Shown here in pieces: positions 34,438 to 44,874 of a stretch of DNA of 64,000 bases. Both the position numbers and the translations under genes were made by a program. The notes below the pieces were generated by a model that saw nothing but the letters and a program-made list of their open reading frames with translations, had not been told where the DNA came from and made no database searches. This DNA comes from Omphiscola glabra (Eukaryota > Mollusca > Gastropoda > Lymnaeidae), in contig OZ024802.1 in NCBI GenBank assembly GCA_964017045.1, positions 8,878,435 to 8,942,434 on the forward strand. Direction: 5' to 3'. Position 1 is the stretch's first letter, and the number at the start of each line of letters is the position of its first letter.

Positions 34438-34537
34438 TGTGTGGCCACACTGGCTGGTTGGCTGTGTGGCCACACTGGCTGGTTGGCTGTGTGGCCACAC
34501 TGGCTGGTTGGCTGTGTGGCCACACTGGCTGGTTGGC
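34438..34537. repeat. 25-bp tandem repeat, exactly 4 copies
   Basis: Unit tgtgtggccacactggctgg plus ttggc. Each contains the perfect palindrome gtgtggccacac, so single strands could form four identical hairpins. Confidence 0.96.
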
Positions 34538-34574
34538 TTTATGCTGGTATATGTTGATATATTTACTATATTTT

Positions 34575-34735
34575 CTCACTCTCTCTCTCTCTCTATTTCT
34601 CTCCCTCTCTCTTTCTTTCTCTTTTTGCTCTCTTTGTCTCTCACTCTCTCTCTCACTTTCTCTCACTTCCCTCTCTCTCTCTCACACTTTGCTTCTCTCT
34701 CTCTCTTTCTTTGTCTCTCTCAGTCAAAGACATAC
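34575..34735. repeat. CT-rich microsatellite
   Basis: (CT)n-dominated low-complexity tract with ttt and cac interruptions. Confidence 0.9.
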
Positions 34736-35299
34736 AATATTACAACCAAACATCCAAAAACATGGCCTCGCACATTATGTATCATTCAAAACACAAGCCA
34801 GTTATATTAATTGCCCTCCTCCCCTCTACCCCGCCCCCAATCCTTGACGCCCTAGCAAAGCTCAGCACTGTAGCTATGCGCCAAGCATTTGTGTAAACAG
34901 TGCCAAGTGACTGAGCTAAACAAACTGTATGTTTCTGAACGTGCTATTGAAGTTAAGACATGGAAAGTGAAAGAGACGAACATCGCGGCTCAGCGTAAAG
35001 TATCGCTACTGATAATTTCTTCGAGTTATCAATTAAACACCTTGATACCGTCACAGCATCGGCCAATTAAAAAAATAAAAATTATCTTGATTCTGAAAGT
35101 CGAAGATCCGGTGTCAAAAATGCCAAAGGTGACGTCATCAAATTGGACATACAAAATTAAATTGGAGTGCTTTGTAAAAATAATAAATTAAATTCTAACC
35201 AACGAATGACCTTTAAATATAATTGAATGACGTCAGGAGATCATCTTATATTTGACTTTACTTTACTCAGTCATTTTGAGTTTTAAAATATGACATGAC
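34736..35299. other. Unique region, no gene seen
   Basis: Two TGACGTCA sites (35130, 35228). A 100-codon open frame (34889-35191) has no recognised domain. Confidence 0.45.
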
Positions 35300-35795
35300 T
35301 CAAAAATCTAATGAGATTTATTAAAAGTGCTAATGACATTCATTACAAATTCCAATGTGATTCATTAAAAATGCTAATGAGAACAGGCTAATGAATTTAA
35401 TTAAAAATGCTGATGAGATTCATTAAAAATGCTAATGAGGTTCATTAAAAATGCTAATGAGGTTCATTAAAAATGCTAATGAGGTTCATTAAAAATGCTA
35501 ATGAGGTTCATTAAAAATGCTAATGAGGTTCATTAAAAATGCTAATGAGATTCATTAAAAATGCTAATGAGATTCATTAAAAATGCTAATGAGGTTCATT
35601 AAAAATGCTAATCAGGTTAATTATAAATGCTAATGAGATTCATTAAAAATGCTAATGAGGTTCATTAAAAATGCTAATCAGGTTAATTATAAATGCTAAT
35701 GAGATTCATTAAAAATGCTAATGAGGTTCATTAAAAATGCTAATGAGATTAAATCGAAATGTTAATGAGATTCATTAGAAGTTCTATTGAGATTG
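35300..35795. repeat. 22-bp minisatellite, about 22 copies
   Basis: Unit aaatgctaatgaggttcatt plus aa. A three-unit block with aatcaggttaattataaatg occurs twice about 66 bp apart. Confidence 0.95.
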
Positions 35796-37229
35796 TAAAA
35801 ATTTAATGAGAGTGTTCATTAATGAAACTGAAATTACTCTGGCTGCAAATTAAGAATTTTAATGTTTGCAAAATGCACCAAAGCTTTGAATAGGTAAGTG
35901 TAACACAACGAGTTAATGGTACTCAGTCACATGACTGTATTATTTATTTCTATGCACGGTGGCGTAGTGATTTAATCATAGGATGAGAAGAAGGGAAACT
36001 AGTTTTTGTGGCGAATGAGGATGTCATGATTTTTACAGAGGGTGATGCTGGACGCCATTGACAGTGCACGTTTTTTGGTCAGAGAGAGGTGGAAGCCATA
36101 TTTCAATGTGACGTGAATTCATGGATAGAATAATATTAAAGTGTGTCATATTTCTTGTATTATATTAACTTTATCAGTTACACAAGAACCATATTTGTAA
36201 CTATTATTTGCATAATAATGAACTGTGTGATATATATACTCGGACCTATTTAATTCTTGAGAGATAGCAGTAAAATTAAGGATGACCATACATATTAATA
36301 AAGTGAGTATTAGATAACATGTTGAACAACTATATTCAGCTATGTTACAGTAAGCTTTTAAAAAATAAGGGTTCTTGCGTGTGAAATTCAAAATCAATCT
36401 TATCTTAACAAGAAGCAAGCTGTTGATTCGTAAGGTATCCACCATTCACAAACAAAAGTCGCGCATCTTTGTATATAAAATTTTCCTTGCAAGTGTAATA
36501 AAGAAATTTTTATGCGGGGTCGTGGGGAGGATGAAATTTTCCATCCATGTACAAGATGAGAGCCGTTCACTTAAATTATGTAATCTGTCCATAGTTAGAA
36601 TACGATACATTTATGCTAACGACTGGCTAAATCTATGCACACGCAAATTGCTCCCATTTAACTATTTTTTTTTAAAAGGAGAGCTTGTTAAAGACGTACA
36701 TGGAAGAAAAAGCTCAGAGACCTCACATATTTTTTTTTAAATGCTGATTTTTTTTTTAAAACCCTGCTTACACTTCCCCCCCTGCTTACCACCGATAATG
36801 GCCTTGATGGCTATGATAAGGTGATGTGAGAGCTGGGCCATTCAGCGTTCATTAGGGCCTTCCAAAAGCAGGCTCATGTGAATGCTCGAGAAGATAGCAG
36901 AATGAGAACCGGAAATGTGTGTATGATGGCGCAGAAATATCGCACGACCATGCGCATGCGCAGCCGAGACGGAACTAATCTTCAGAGCTAACTCAGAGAA
37001 AAAAATGTAAGCGCATGACATGTGCGCAAGTAGGCTCTAAATTAGTTCCCCTTACATATATATAGAATCATTCCATAGTTTAAGTTTTGTCATCAAGTAT
37101 ATTTTCAACATTATTTCTTTATGCCTCATATATCGTCTTCATTTACGTAGGACAGACTATTTTTTTCAACTTAGTTGAATTTAAATGTGTTTAATTCATT
37201 GTTCTATGGGAGAAGCTGAGCACCATCAT
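35796..37229. other. AT-rich unique region with a promoter-like cluster
   Basis: An open frame of 121 codons (36375-36740) shows no recognised domain. The cluster at 36908-36962 is listed separately. Confidence 0.45.
36908..36962. promoter_or_regulatory. ETS plus NRF1 promoter-like cluster
   Basis: ACCGGAAAT (36908-36916) fits an ETS site and TGCGCATGCGCA (36951-36962) is a perfect NRF1-type palindrome. Between them is atgATGGCGcag, whose frame codes 21 residues then stops. ETS and NRF1 sites commonly mark TATA-less animal promoters. No gene body is recognised on either side. Confidence 0.35.
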
Positions 37230-37352
37230 GTCTAAGCTTCAGTTCACACGATTAAATTTTGCGTCGAATAATTTTAAAGTTGTGAGAAGTATTCATACAC
37301 GAATTGCATCAAATGCTTGGAGGAAAATTTGATCGTGTGAACCGGCCCTAAG
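37230..37352. mobile_element. Short inverted-repeat element (TTCACACGAT ends)
   Basis: Left end ttcacacgattaaatttt (37243), right end aaaatttgatcgtgtgaa, which are near-perfect inverted repeats. The internal aaagttgtgagaagtattcatacacgaattgcatcaaatgctt (read in parts) recurs at about 57664-57740. No coding capacity. Confidence 0.72.
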
Positions 37353-37387
37353 ACACCAACAACCTGCTTGTGTCGCAACGATAAGCC

Positions 37388-37855
37388 AATATTGCCCATA
37401 CTGCCCATACTGCCCATACTGCCCATATTTCCCATACTGCCCATATTGCCCATATTGCCCATATTGCCCATACTGCCCATATTTCCCATACTGCCCATAC
37501 TGCCCATATTGCCCATATTGCCCATATTGCCCTACTGCCCATATTGCCCATATTTCCCATATTGCCCATATTGCCAATATAGCCCATACTGCCCATATTT
37601 CCCATATTGCCCATATTGCCCATATTTCCCATATTGCCCATATTTCCCATATTGCCCATACTGCCCATATAGCCCATACTGCCCATATTGCCCATATTGC
37701 CCATATTGCCAATATTGCCCATACTGCCCATATTTCCCATATTGCCCATATTTCCCATATTGCCCATACTGCCCATATTGCCCATATTGCCCATACTGCC
37801 CATATTTCCCATATTTCCCATACTGTCCATACTGCCCATATTGCCCATATTTCCA
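37388..37855. repeat. 9-bp minisatellite, about 52 copies
   Basis: Unit catattgcc/catactgcc with catatttcc and catatagcc variants. One unit has lost two bases (gccctactg near 37529), shifting phase. Open frames on five or six reading phases are artefacts. Confidence 0.96.
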
Positions 37856-40419
37856 ATGTCGAACAGTCCATTTAATGCGGAGAAGCAAATGGAAAAAAAC
37901 AATCTCATGATCATTTTGTTTACATAGTATCTGCATACATGAGTTTCTTATTTATGTAGCAATCTATGATGAGATATTTTGGTGTAAAAAAGTCATGTAA
38001 AACCAAACCTCTCTCACGACCGTCAAACTGCAACGCAAGAGACATTTATTACTACTCCATAACATTGAACAAACGATGACGCGTACATAAACGCTCCTTG
38101 ACGTTACCGTATTTAAGATATGATGCCATCATAAATCTGTCAAGACCTCGTGACATAATTATAACATATCCCGTTTTTATCAAAAGTCCCTCTCAGTATG
38201 AGTCCCACTGCCCCCGGAAACAAAATTATAATTCTGGTAACCCTAAAACTTAGTGACCAAGTCAAAACCCCATATAATTGTCCGGTGACCCAAAACCTGG
38301 CGACCAGGACAACACCTCAAGGGAAAAAACGGCAGAGTCACATTATTATTATTTTTAAGTTATCGCCCCTGACTAATAGACAATTAAAAATAGAATGTGC
38401 TGAATTAAGTTTAAAGGAGAAAAAAATGGCTAAATCCATAAGAAAAAGTGAATCGAAAAATCCGTTTACAATGGAAAAAGGGGCATATTCCAATGTTACA
38501 ATGGAAAAGAAGGCAAAGTCCCTAATATCACGTGACATTTAAAGTCACGTGACTTAAAGGTCCAATGAGAGGAAGCTTTAAGGTAAACAAATTTTCAAGA
38601 TGGCGACTGATGATGTTCGCTGAACTGACTGACAAACCGAAGAAAAAGTTAACAAACAGACCTGATTTTTTTTTTATTTCATACATTAAGAAACAAAACA
38701 AACGAACATGAGCACGATAAGTTGGACTAAAGACATGAACAAAATAAAAATTGTATTTTTATCAGATTATACCCTTGTTTTGTTATATTCAGTTAATTAA
38801 TGTATGTGTAGTGACGTAGTGTCTGACTCTGTCTCTCTACCCTGCCACTGTATCTCTGTTATTGTTGTATGTCTCTCCCTATCTCTCTCTATCTCTGTGT
38901 GTATGTATGGCTCTCTCCCTGTCGCTCTAACTCAGTCTCTGACTACCCTGAACTCTCTATCTTCGAGTGTCTGTCTTGCTATCTCTGTTAGTTTTAGTTT
39001 TACTCTTTAGTTCATATCATACAGCTACTGTTAGCAAAAATAAAATAATATTGGGCCATAATTGTAAGGAGCAGATCGGAAACTTAGAAAGTATAATTTT
39101 AAACCTGATTGTCAGGTTAAATTCTTAAAAATATTTTTTTTTTAAATGATAGTTTTTGGCATGATCCATATTCTTTTATACTTCTAAACTATTAGCATAA
39201 ACAAAACGGATTTGACTAAATCACACTAATTGTGAATATTTACTTATCAAATAGTTTTATATAGATGGGTATCAATGATCAAACCTTTATGAACTACTAA
39301 AAGGGAAAAAATGGCAGAGTCCATTTTGACCCTACTCTCTACTATAATGAAATTAAGCATGTTACATTCAAGATTGAATTACTTCATCTATTTAATAACT
39401 CAGGAAAATGGACAGTATTGTGAAATGCATTTTAAAAATTACATTTTGTTTAGACATTTTTAATGTGCATAGTTTTGAACTTAAAAAATGGAATATCTCA
39501 AAACAACAAATCTGTGGCCCTGCCGTTTTTTCCCTTGTGGTCTTCAGTAATTCTATTGTTCCGGTCAACTTCCCAAGACCTACTTCCCGCTCTTGATTTA
39601 CATCAATGAGGGTATTCCAAGTCTCATGGACATCCGGGTAGCGACAAATGGGTTTCATTGATTGGTCTCTTAGAATCAACCAATCAAAGTAAGTTTTAAC
39701 GTGGAAGGATGAAATGTCTTGAAAGTGTAGGCCCAAAAACCCAAGACTAATATAAAAAAAAATTAATAGTCAAATGATTTTAAATTTCAAAATATATTTC
39801 GAATTTTAGAATTCTCTATTATTATTTTTTTTTTTTTTTTTTTTTTTTTTCTTTTTTGTTTGGTGAACTATTTTCTTGCTTTTTGCTTGTGCCTTTTTTT
39901 GGAGCGGGGTGGAGGGGGTGGTCAATTATTCTGAGGATTGCAATCACTATTTTTTTTTTTTAGATAAAAAAAAGTAAAAGAATCCTAACGATTTCGCCCC
40001 GACAACAAGTAGGCTTCCTGTTATAAATGGTGCCTTGTTTTTTAAATAAACCGGAACTTTTTCTTGCAAACATTTTTTTTTAAAAATTGTAAAATAATAA
40101 CTCAATGCTTAAAATGGCCGTGTAGCATAATACTTAAGTAAGAAGTTTGTGTCGACAATCTCCAACACAGTGTGTGTGTGGGGGGGGGGGGTGTAGGGGT
40201 AACACAATCGGGGAAAGCAGTTAGAGAAATAATGTATTCACCAACTTAAGAACAATGAACATGAAGGAGGGAAAAGTAACGGGAACGGGGTCAAATATTA
40301 AAAGTAGTAAGGGAGATCACAGAGGGAACAAGTTTTGAGCAAGAGAGAAATGGTGCGTTTGTTATGAAAAAGACTTGCTTGTCATCATCATTTTGTATAC
40401 ACACATAGAACTGATAGAT
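37856..40419. other. Longest repeat-poor region; no gene recognised
   Basis: About 2.5 kb. It holds a promoter-like cluster at 38529-38602, a CT-rich decayed tract (38820-38970), poly-T runs (39829-39860 and others), and a motif gggaaaaaacggcagagtc that recurs at 38312 (+), 39303 (+, atggcag) and about 39521-39538 (inverted). Overlapping open frames at 38198-38542 and 39392-39736 have no recognised domain. Confidence 0.45.
38529..38623 (+). promoter_or_regulatory. Promoter-like cluster with two E-boxes and YY1-type ATG
   Basis: Two copies of CACGTGAC (38529 and 38546), a CCAAT (38562-38566) and caagATGGCGac (ATG at 38600). The layout resembles that at 29.9-30.1 kb. The frame from the ATG ends after seven codons (MATDDVR) unless spliced, and the only GT nearby is a poor donor. 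Confidence 0.28.
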
Positions 40420-42812
40420 TCGTGCTTGTCTTGCAAGTGTTTGTCTTGTACTTGCTTGTCTTGTAAGTTCGTGTCTTGTAAGTTCGTGTCTTGTAAGTTC
40501 TTGTCTTGTACTTGCTTGTCTTGTACGTGCTTGTCTTGTACTTGCTTGTCTTGTAAGTTCTTGTCTTGTACTTGCTTGTCTTGTATTTGCTTGTCTTGTA
40601 CTTGCTTGTCTTGTACTTGCTTGTCTTGTACTTGCTTGTCTTGTACTTGCTTGTCTTGTACGTGCTTGTCTTGTAAGTTCTTGTCTTGTAAGTTCGTGTC
40701 TTGTACGTGCTTGTCTTGTACGTGCTTGTCTTGTACTTGCTTGTCTTGTAAGTTCGTGTCTTGTAAGTTCGTGTCTTGTACGTGCTTGTCTTGTACGTGC
40801 TTGTCTTGTACTTGCTTGTCTTGTACGTGCTTGTCTTGTACTTGCTTGTCTTGTAAGTTCTTGTCTTGTACTTGCTTGTCTTGTACTTGCTTGTCTTGTA
40901 CTTGCTTGTCTTGTACTTGCTTGTCTTGTACTTGCTTGTCTTGTACTTGCTTGTCTTGTACTTGCTTGTCTTGTACTTGCTTGTCTTGTACTTGCTTGTC
41001 TTGTACTTGCTTGTCTTGTACTTGTTTGTCTTGTACTTGCTTGTCTTGTACTTGCTTGTCCTGTACTTGCTTGTCTTGTACGTGCTTGTCTTGTACTTGC
41101 TTGTCTTGTACTTGCTTGTCTTGTACTTGCTTGTCTTGTACTTGCTTGTCTTGTACTTGCTTGTCTTGTACGTGCTTGTCTTGTACTTGCTTGTCTTGTA
41201 CTTGCTTGTCTTGTACTTGCTTGTCTTGTAAGTTCGTGTCTTGTAAGTTCGTGTCTTGTAAGTTCGTGTCTTGTAAGTTCGTGTCTTGTAAGTTCGTGTC
41301 TTGTAAGTTCTTGTCTTGTAAGTTCGTGTCTTGTAAGTTCTTGTCTTGTACGTGCTTGTCTTGTAAGTTCGTGTCTTGTAAGTTCGTGTCTTGTAAGTGC
41401 TTGTCTTGTAAGTTCGTGTCTTGTAAGTTCTTGTCTTGTACGTGCTTGTCTTGTAAGTTCTTGTCTTGTACTTGCTTGTCTTGTAAGTGCTTGTCTTGTA
41501 CTTGCTTGTCTTGTACTTGCTTGTCTTGTACTTGCTTGTCTTGTAAGTTCGTGTCTTGTAAGTTCTTGTCTTGTACGTGCGTGTCTTGTACTTGCTTGTC
41601 TTGTACTTGCTTGTCTTGTACTTGCTTGTCTTGTACTTGCTTGTCTTGTAAGTTCGTGTCTTGTAAGTTCTTGTCTTGTACGTGCGTGTCTTGTACTTGC
41701 TTGTCTTGTACTTGCTTGTCTTGTACTTGCTTGTCTTGTACTTGCTTGTCTTGTAAGTTCGTGTCTTGTAAGTTCTTGTCTTGTACTTGCTTGTCTTGTA
41801 AGTTCGTGTCTTGTAAGTTCTTGTCTTGTACGTGCGTGTCTTGTACTTGCTTGTCTTGTACTTGCTTGTCTTGTACTTGCTTGTCTTGTACTTGCTTGTC
41901 TTGTAAGTTCGTGTCTTGTAAGTTCTTGTCTTGTACTTGCTTGTCTTGTAAGTTCGTGTCTTGTAAGTTCTTGTCTTGTACGTGCTTGTCTTGTACTTGC
42001 TTGTCTTGTACTTGCTTGTCTTGTACTTGCTTGTCTTGTACTTGCTTGTCTTGTACTTGCTTGTCTTGTACTTGCTTGTCTTGTACTTGCTTGTCTTGTA
42101 AGTTCGTGTCTTGTACTTGCTTGTCTTGTAAGTTCGTGTCTTGTGAGTTCGTGTCTTGTAAGTTCTTGTCTTGTACGTGCTTGTCTTGTAAGTTCTTGTC
42201 TTGTACTTGCTTGTCTTGTACTTGCTTGTCTTGTACTTGCTTGTCTTGTACTTGCTTGTCTTGTAAGTTCGTGTCTTGTACTTGCTTGTCTTGTAAGTTC
42301 GTGTCTTGTAAGTTCGTGTCTTGTAAGTTCTTGTCTTGTAAGTTCTTGTCTTGTACGTGCTTGTCTTGTACTTGCTTGTCTTGTACTTGCTTGTCTTGTA
42401 AGTTCGTGTCTTGTAAGTTCGTGTCTTGTAAGTTCGTGTCTTGTAAGTTCTTGTCTTGTAAGTTCGTGTCTTGTAAGTTCGTGTCTTGTAAGTTCTTGTC
42501 TTGTAAGTTCTTGTCTTGTACGTGCTTGTCTTGTACTTGCTTGTCTTGTACATGCTTGACTTGTAAGTTCGTGTCTTGTAAGTTCGTGTCTTGTAAGTTC
42601 GTGTCTTGTAAGTTCGTGTCTTGTAAGTTCTTGTCTTGTACTTGCTTGTCTTGTACTTGCTTGTCTTGTACTTGCTTGTCTTGTACTTGCTTGTCTTGTA
42701 CTTGCTTGTCTTGTACTTGCTTGTCTTGTACTTGCTTGTCTTGTAAGTGCTTGTCTTGTAAGTGCTTGTCTTGTAAGTTCTTGTCTTGTAAGTGCTTGTC
42801 TTGTAAGTGCTT
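40420..42812. repeat. 15-bp minisatellite, about 159 copies, constant length
   Basis: Unit ttgtcttgtacttgc; the main variants are acgtgc, aagttcg and aagttct. The repeat keeps the same 15-bp phase for about 2.4 kb with no visible indel. Blocks of 7 and 10 units (105 and 150 bp) recur between about 41540 and 41980. Both strands carry frames longer than 800 codons (TCLSC on plus, KTSKY/KTRTY on minus). The Cys-rich plus frame has no signal peptide, and its non-repetitive ends have no recognised domain. Confidence 0.97.
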
Positions 42813-42942
42813 AACGTGCCCCTATTCAACGAGTCGCTCAAACATTCAACAAGAAAAAAAGGTGAATATTTTCACAAAGATACTTTCCATCGGGTTGCAC
42901 GATGGCCACATGATGACTTTCCAGACATATCACATTTATGAT

Positions 42943-43197
42943 ATTACCGGATATTTGATCGAAAGAAATTTGATCGAATCTTTTTTTCAGGTCACACGGT
43001 AAAATTTTCGTCAAATTTCTTTTTGAACGCTTTATTTTCTTTTACTGTATTGTAGAGTGCGTTAATAAAAAAGAAATTTGATGCAAAATTTTAACGTGTA
43101 AACTTAAAAAAAGATTCGACCAAATTTCCGTTCGATCAAATTTCCATCGATCAATTTTCCGTCGACGACGTTTCTTTCGATCAAATTTCCGGATACG
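42943..43197. mobile_element. Foldback MITE, copy 2, with 10-bp direct repeats
   Basis: Same family as 21332-21628: left ccggatatttgatcgaaaga, right (reverse complement) atccggaaatttgatcgaaa, and the shared core agtgcgttaataaaaaagaa. The left arm has lost an internal stretch of about 55 bp relative to the right arm. It is flanked by the identical decamer catttatgat at 42933-42942 and 43198-43207, consistent with a target-site duplication of 10 bp. Confidence 0.88.
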
Positions 43198-43207
43198 CAT
43201 TTATGAT

Positions 43208-44874
43208 GATTAACCCCGTATCGCCCATTGCAAGTCTCAGCTAGCTACACTCGAGATGATTCTAAAAAAAAAACAGGTGTGGAAAAGGGATATGCAACCC
43301 CATTATTCCAAATTAATTTGATCATACATTACACAAGCAATGTTCCTTTTCCGCATGTTTTCCTCATCAATTTTACGTCCCAGTGTTGCGTTTAATTGAT
43401 GTTAGTTCTCGGTGTTACTACTCGGCGCTTTTTCTATTAAACATTTCTAAAACAACCCTAAAATTAAAATGAGGTTTTCTTGGACTGTTGTTAAGCTTGG
43501 AAAACAAGGTTTAAATCTTGAAATTCTTTCATTCCGAGACACGTGATTGAAAGCATCCAGTCATTGCGCATGTGCTGTGACGTTAAAACTCGAATCGTGA
43601 AGGCTGTAACGATTCGAAGATCCATTGTTTCCTTAAGCACCCCACCCCGTCAAGTGTCGAGGCATGCCAGAATCTGCGGTACATCGGCATTGCCCAGACG
43701 GATGCCGCCTGGAATCCACACGGTACTCCGGCGCGGCACGACCCCAGGGTACTCAGTGGGGCCAAAAAAACACGTCAGGCCTACAAGGGTTGACATCCGG
43801 CTCAGGGCGTGTTAGCGGTGTTTGCGACTGACAACATCATCACTGCATTATTTCTAGACTACGATGAGCGATAGTACTTTTCGGGATGTGACTCCTGCAT
43901 AAATGCTAATCTGTCAAATGTAGTCATTTTATCGTTTAAAAACTCGTGGCTTAACTCATCGGACTGCGGTGTATAAAATCATATTATTATTATTATAAGA
44001 GTGGTCTTACATTGCGCGGTACCACATGGGTTGGGCTCATCGCGCTTCAAATAAAAATATTGACAAAAGTTAACCTGACATTAAAACTGTTGCATGCATC
44101 TGTTCAATTTAAAAAAACAGATTTATAATTTTTTTTTTTAAATCTAACCCCCCCCCCCCCCCCGGAATCTTTACATGTCAAGCCATGGATGGAACCCAAC
44201 AGCATCGTTTATCGGTCAGAAGGAGGAGTGGGTGGGTGGGGGGAATCAGTGTCATACATTGACGCAGTAATTAAATATAACATCTGATAATGTTTATGGA
44301 GTCCCGCTGTGATATAGCACCAACATATAGTCATTAAATATATTCTTCTGTCCCAATAAATAATTCAGACCTGTTTACTCTTACGATTTTGGCGTACAAT
44401 GTACGATTTTGAGATGTATGCATTATATCTACTGTATGTTTATTTTTTACTATTGAACGATTTTGTGATGATATTTTACGATTTTAAGAGTTTGAGGGTA
44501 AACAGGTCTGAAATATATACTCGTGTCAACATTTTACGGGGAGACGTCGCAGTTAAGTACTGTCTACGCATTGCTGGAAGGTTTGCGGCCCGTTGGTGAT
44601 TCATGTTGTGTATTAGAGAACACCCCACTAAGTTTATTATTAGCAAAACTCTCTTATATATTTTTCTTCTGGTGTTTCTTGCTTTCTTTTCCAAACCGGA
44701 GCTCCGCTACTTAACATGTTTTATATCAATAGCATCTTAATAATTAAGAGCCAGTTGAAAAAAAAAAAGTCACGCAGCGTGCGTCATGCGTGACCTTTGA
44801 ACTCAGGTCAAGAGGTTGAATGATTTGTCTTTAGGTGCAGGCGGCTGTTATATTAACCAATAAGAGAGTCACGT
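43208..44874. other. Unique region, no gene recognised
   Basis: A comparatively GC-rich patch (43620-43810) has antiparallel open frames of 90 and 60 codons without known domains. C15-type run near 44149-44163. A LINE/SINE tail at 43982-44053 is listed separately. Confidence 0.45.
43982..44053 (-). mobile_element. 3' tail of a LINE or SINE, minus orientation
   Basis: On minus it reads gcgcgatgagcccaaccc, atgtggtaccgcgcaatgta, agaccactctt and then an (ATA)n run. The same end occurs at 53861-53950. Probably a strongly 5'-truncated retroelement. Confidence 0.6.

Noticed and set aside
36375..36740. 121-codon plus frame
   Set aside because: No known motif, AT-driven composition (Lys/Phe/Ile), no splice or promoter support next to it.
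39392..39736. 114-codon minus frame and an overlapping plus frame
   Set aside because: No domain recognised; two antiparallel short frames over the same AT-rich DNA are expected by chance.
40375..43002. 875-codon Cys-rich frame on plus, suggestive of a keratin-associated or other Cys-repeat protein
   Set aside because: Entirely built by the 15-bp repeat; the opposite strand is also open for 817 codons, there is no signal peptide, and the C-terminal non-repeat part runs into a MITE.
43543..43815. 90-codon Arg-rich plus frame in a GC-rich patch
   Set aside because: It did not match any family I know and has an overlapping antiparallel frame; at most an unknown repeat fragment.
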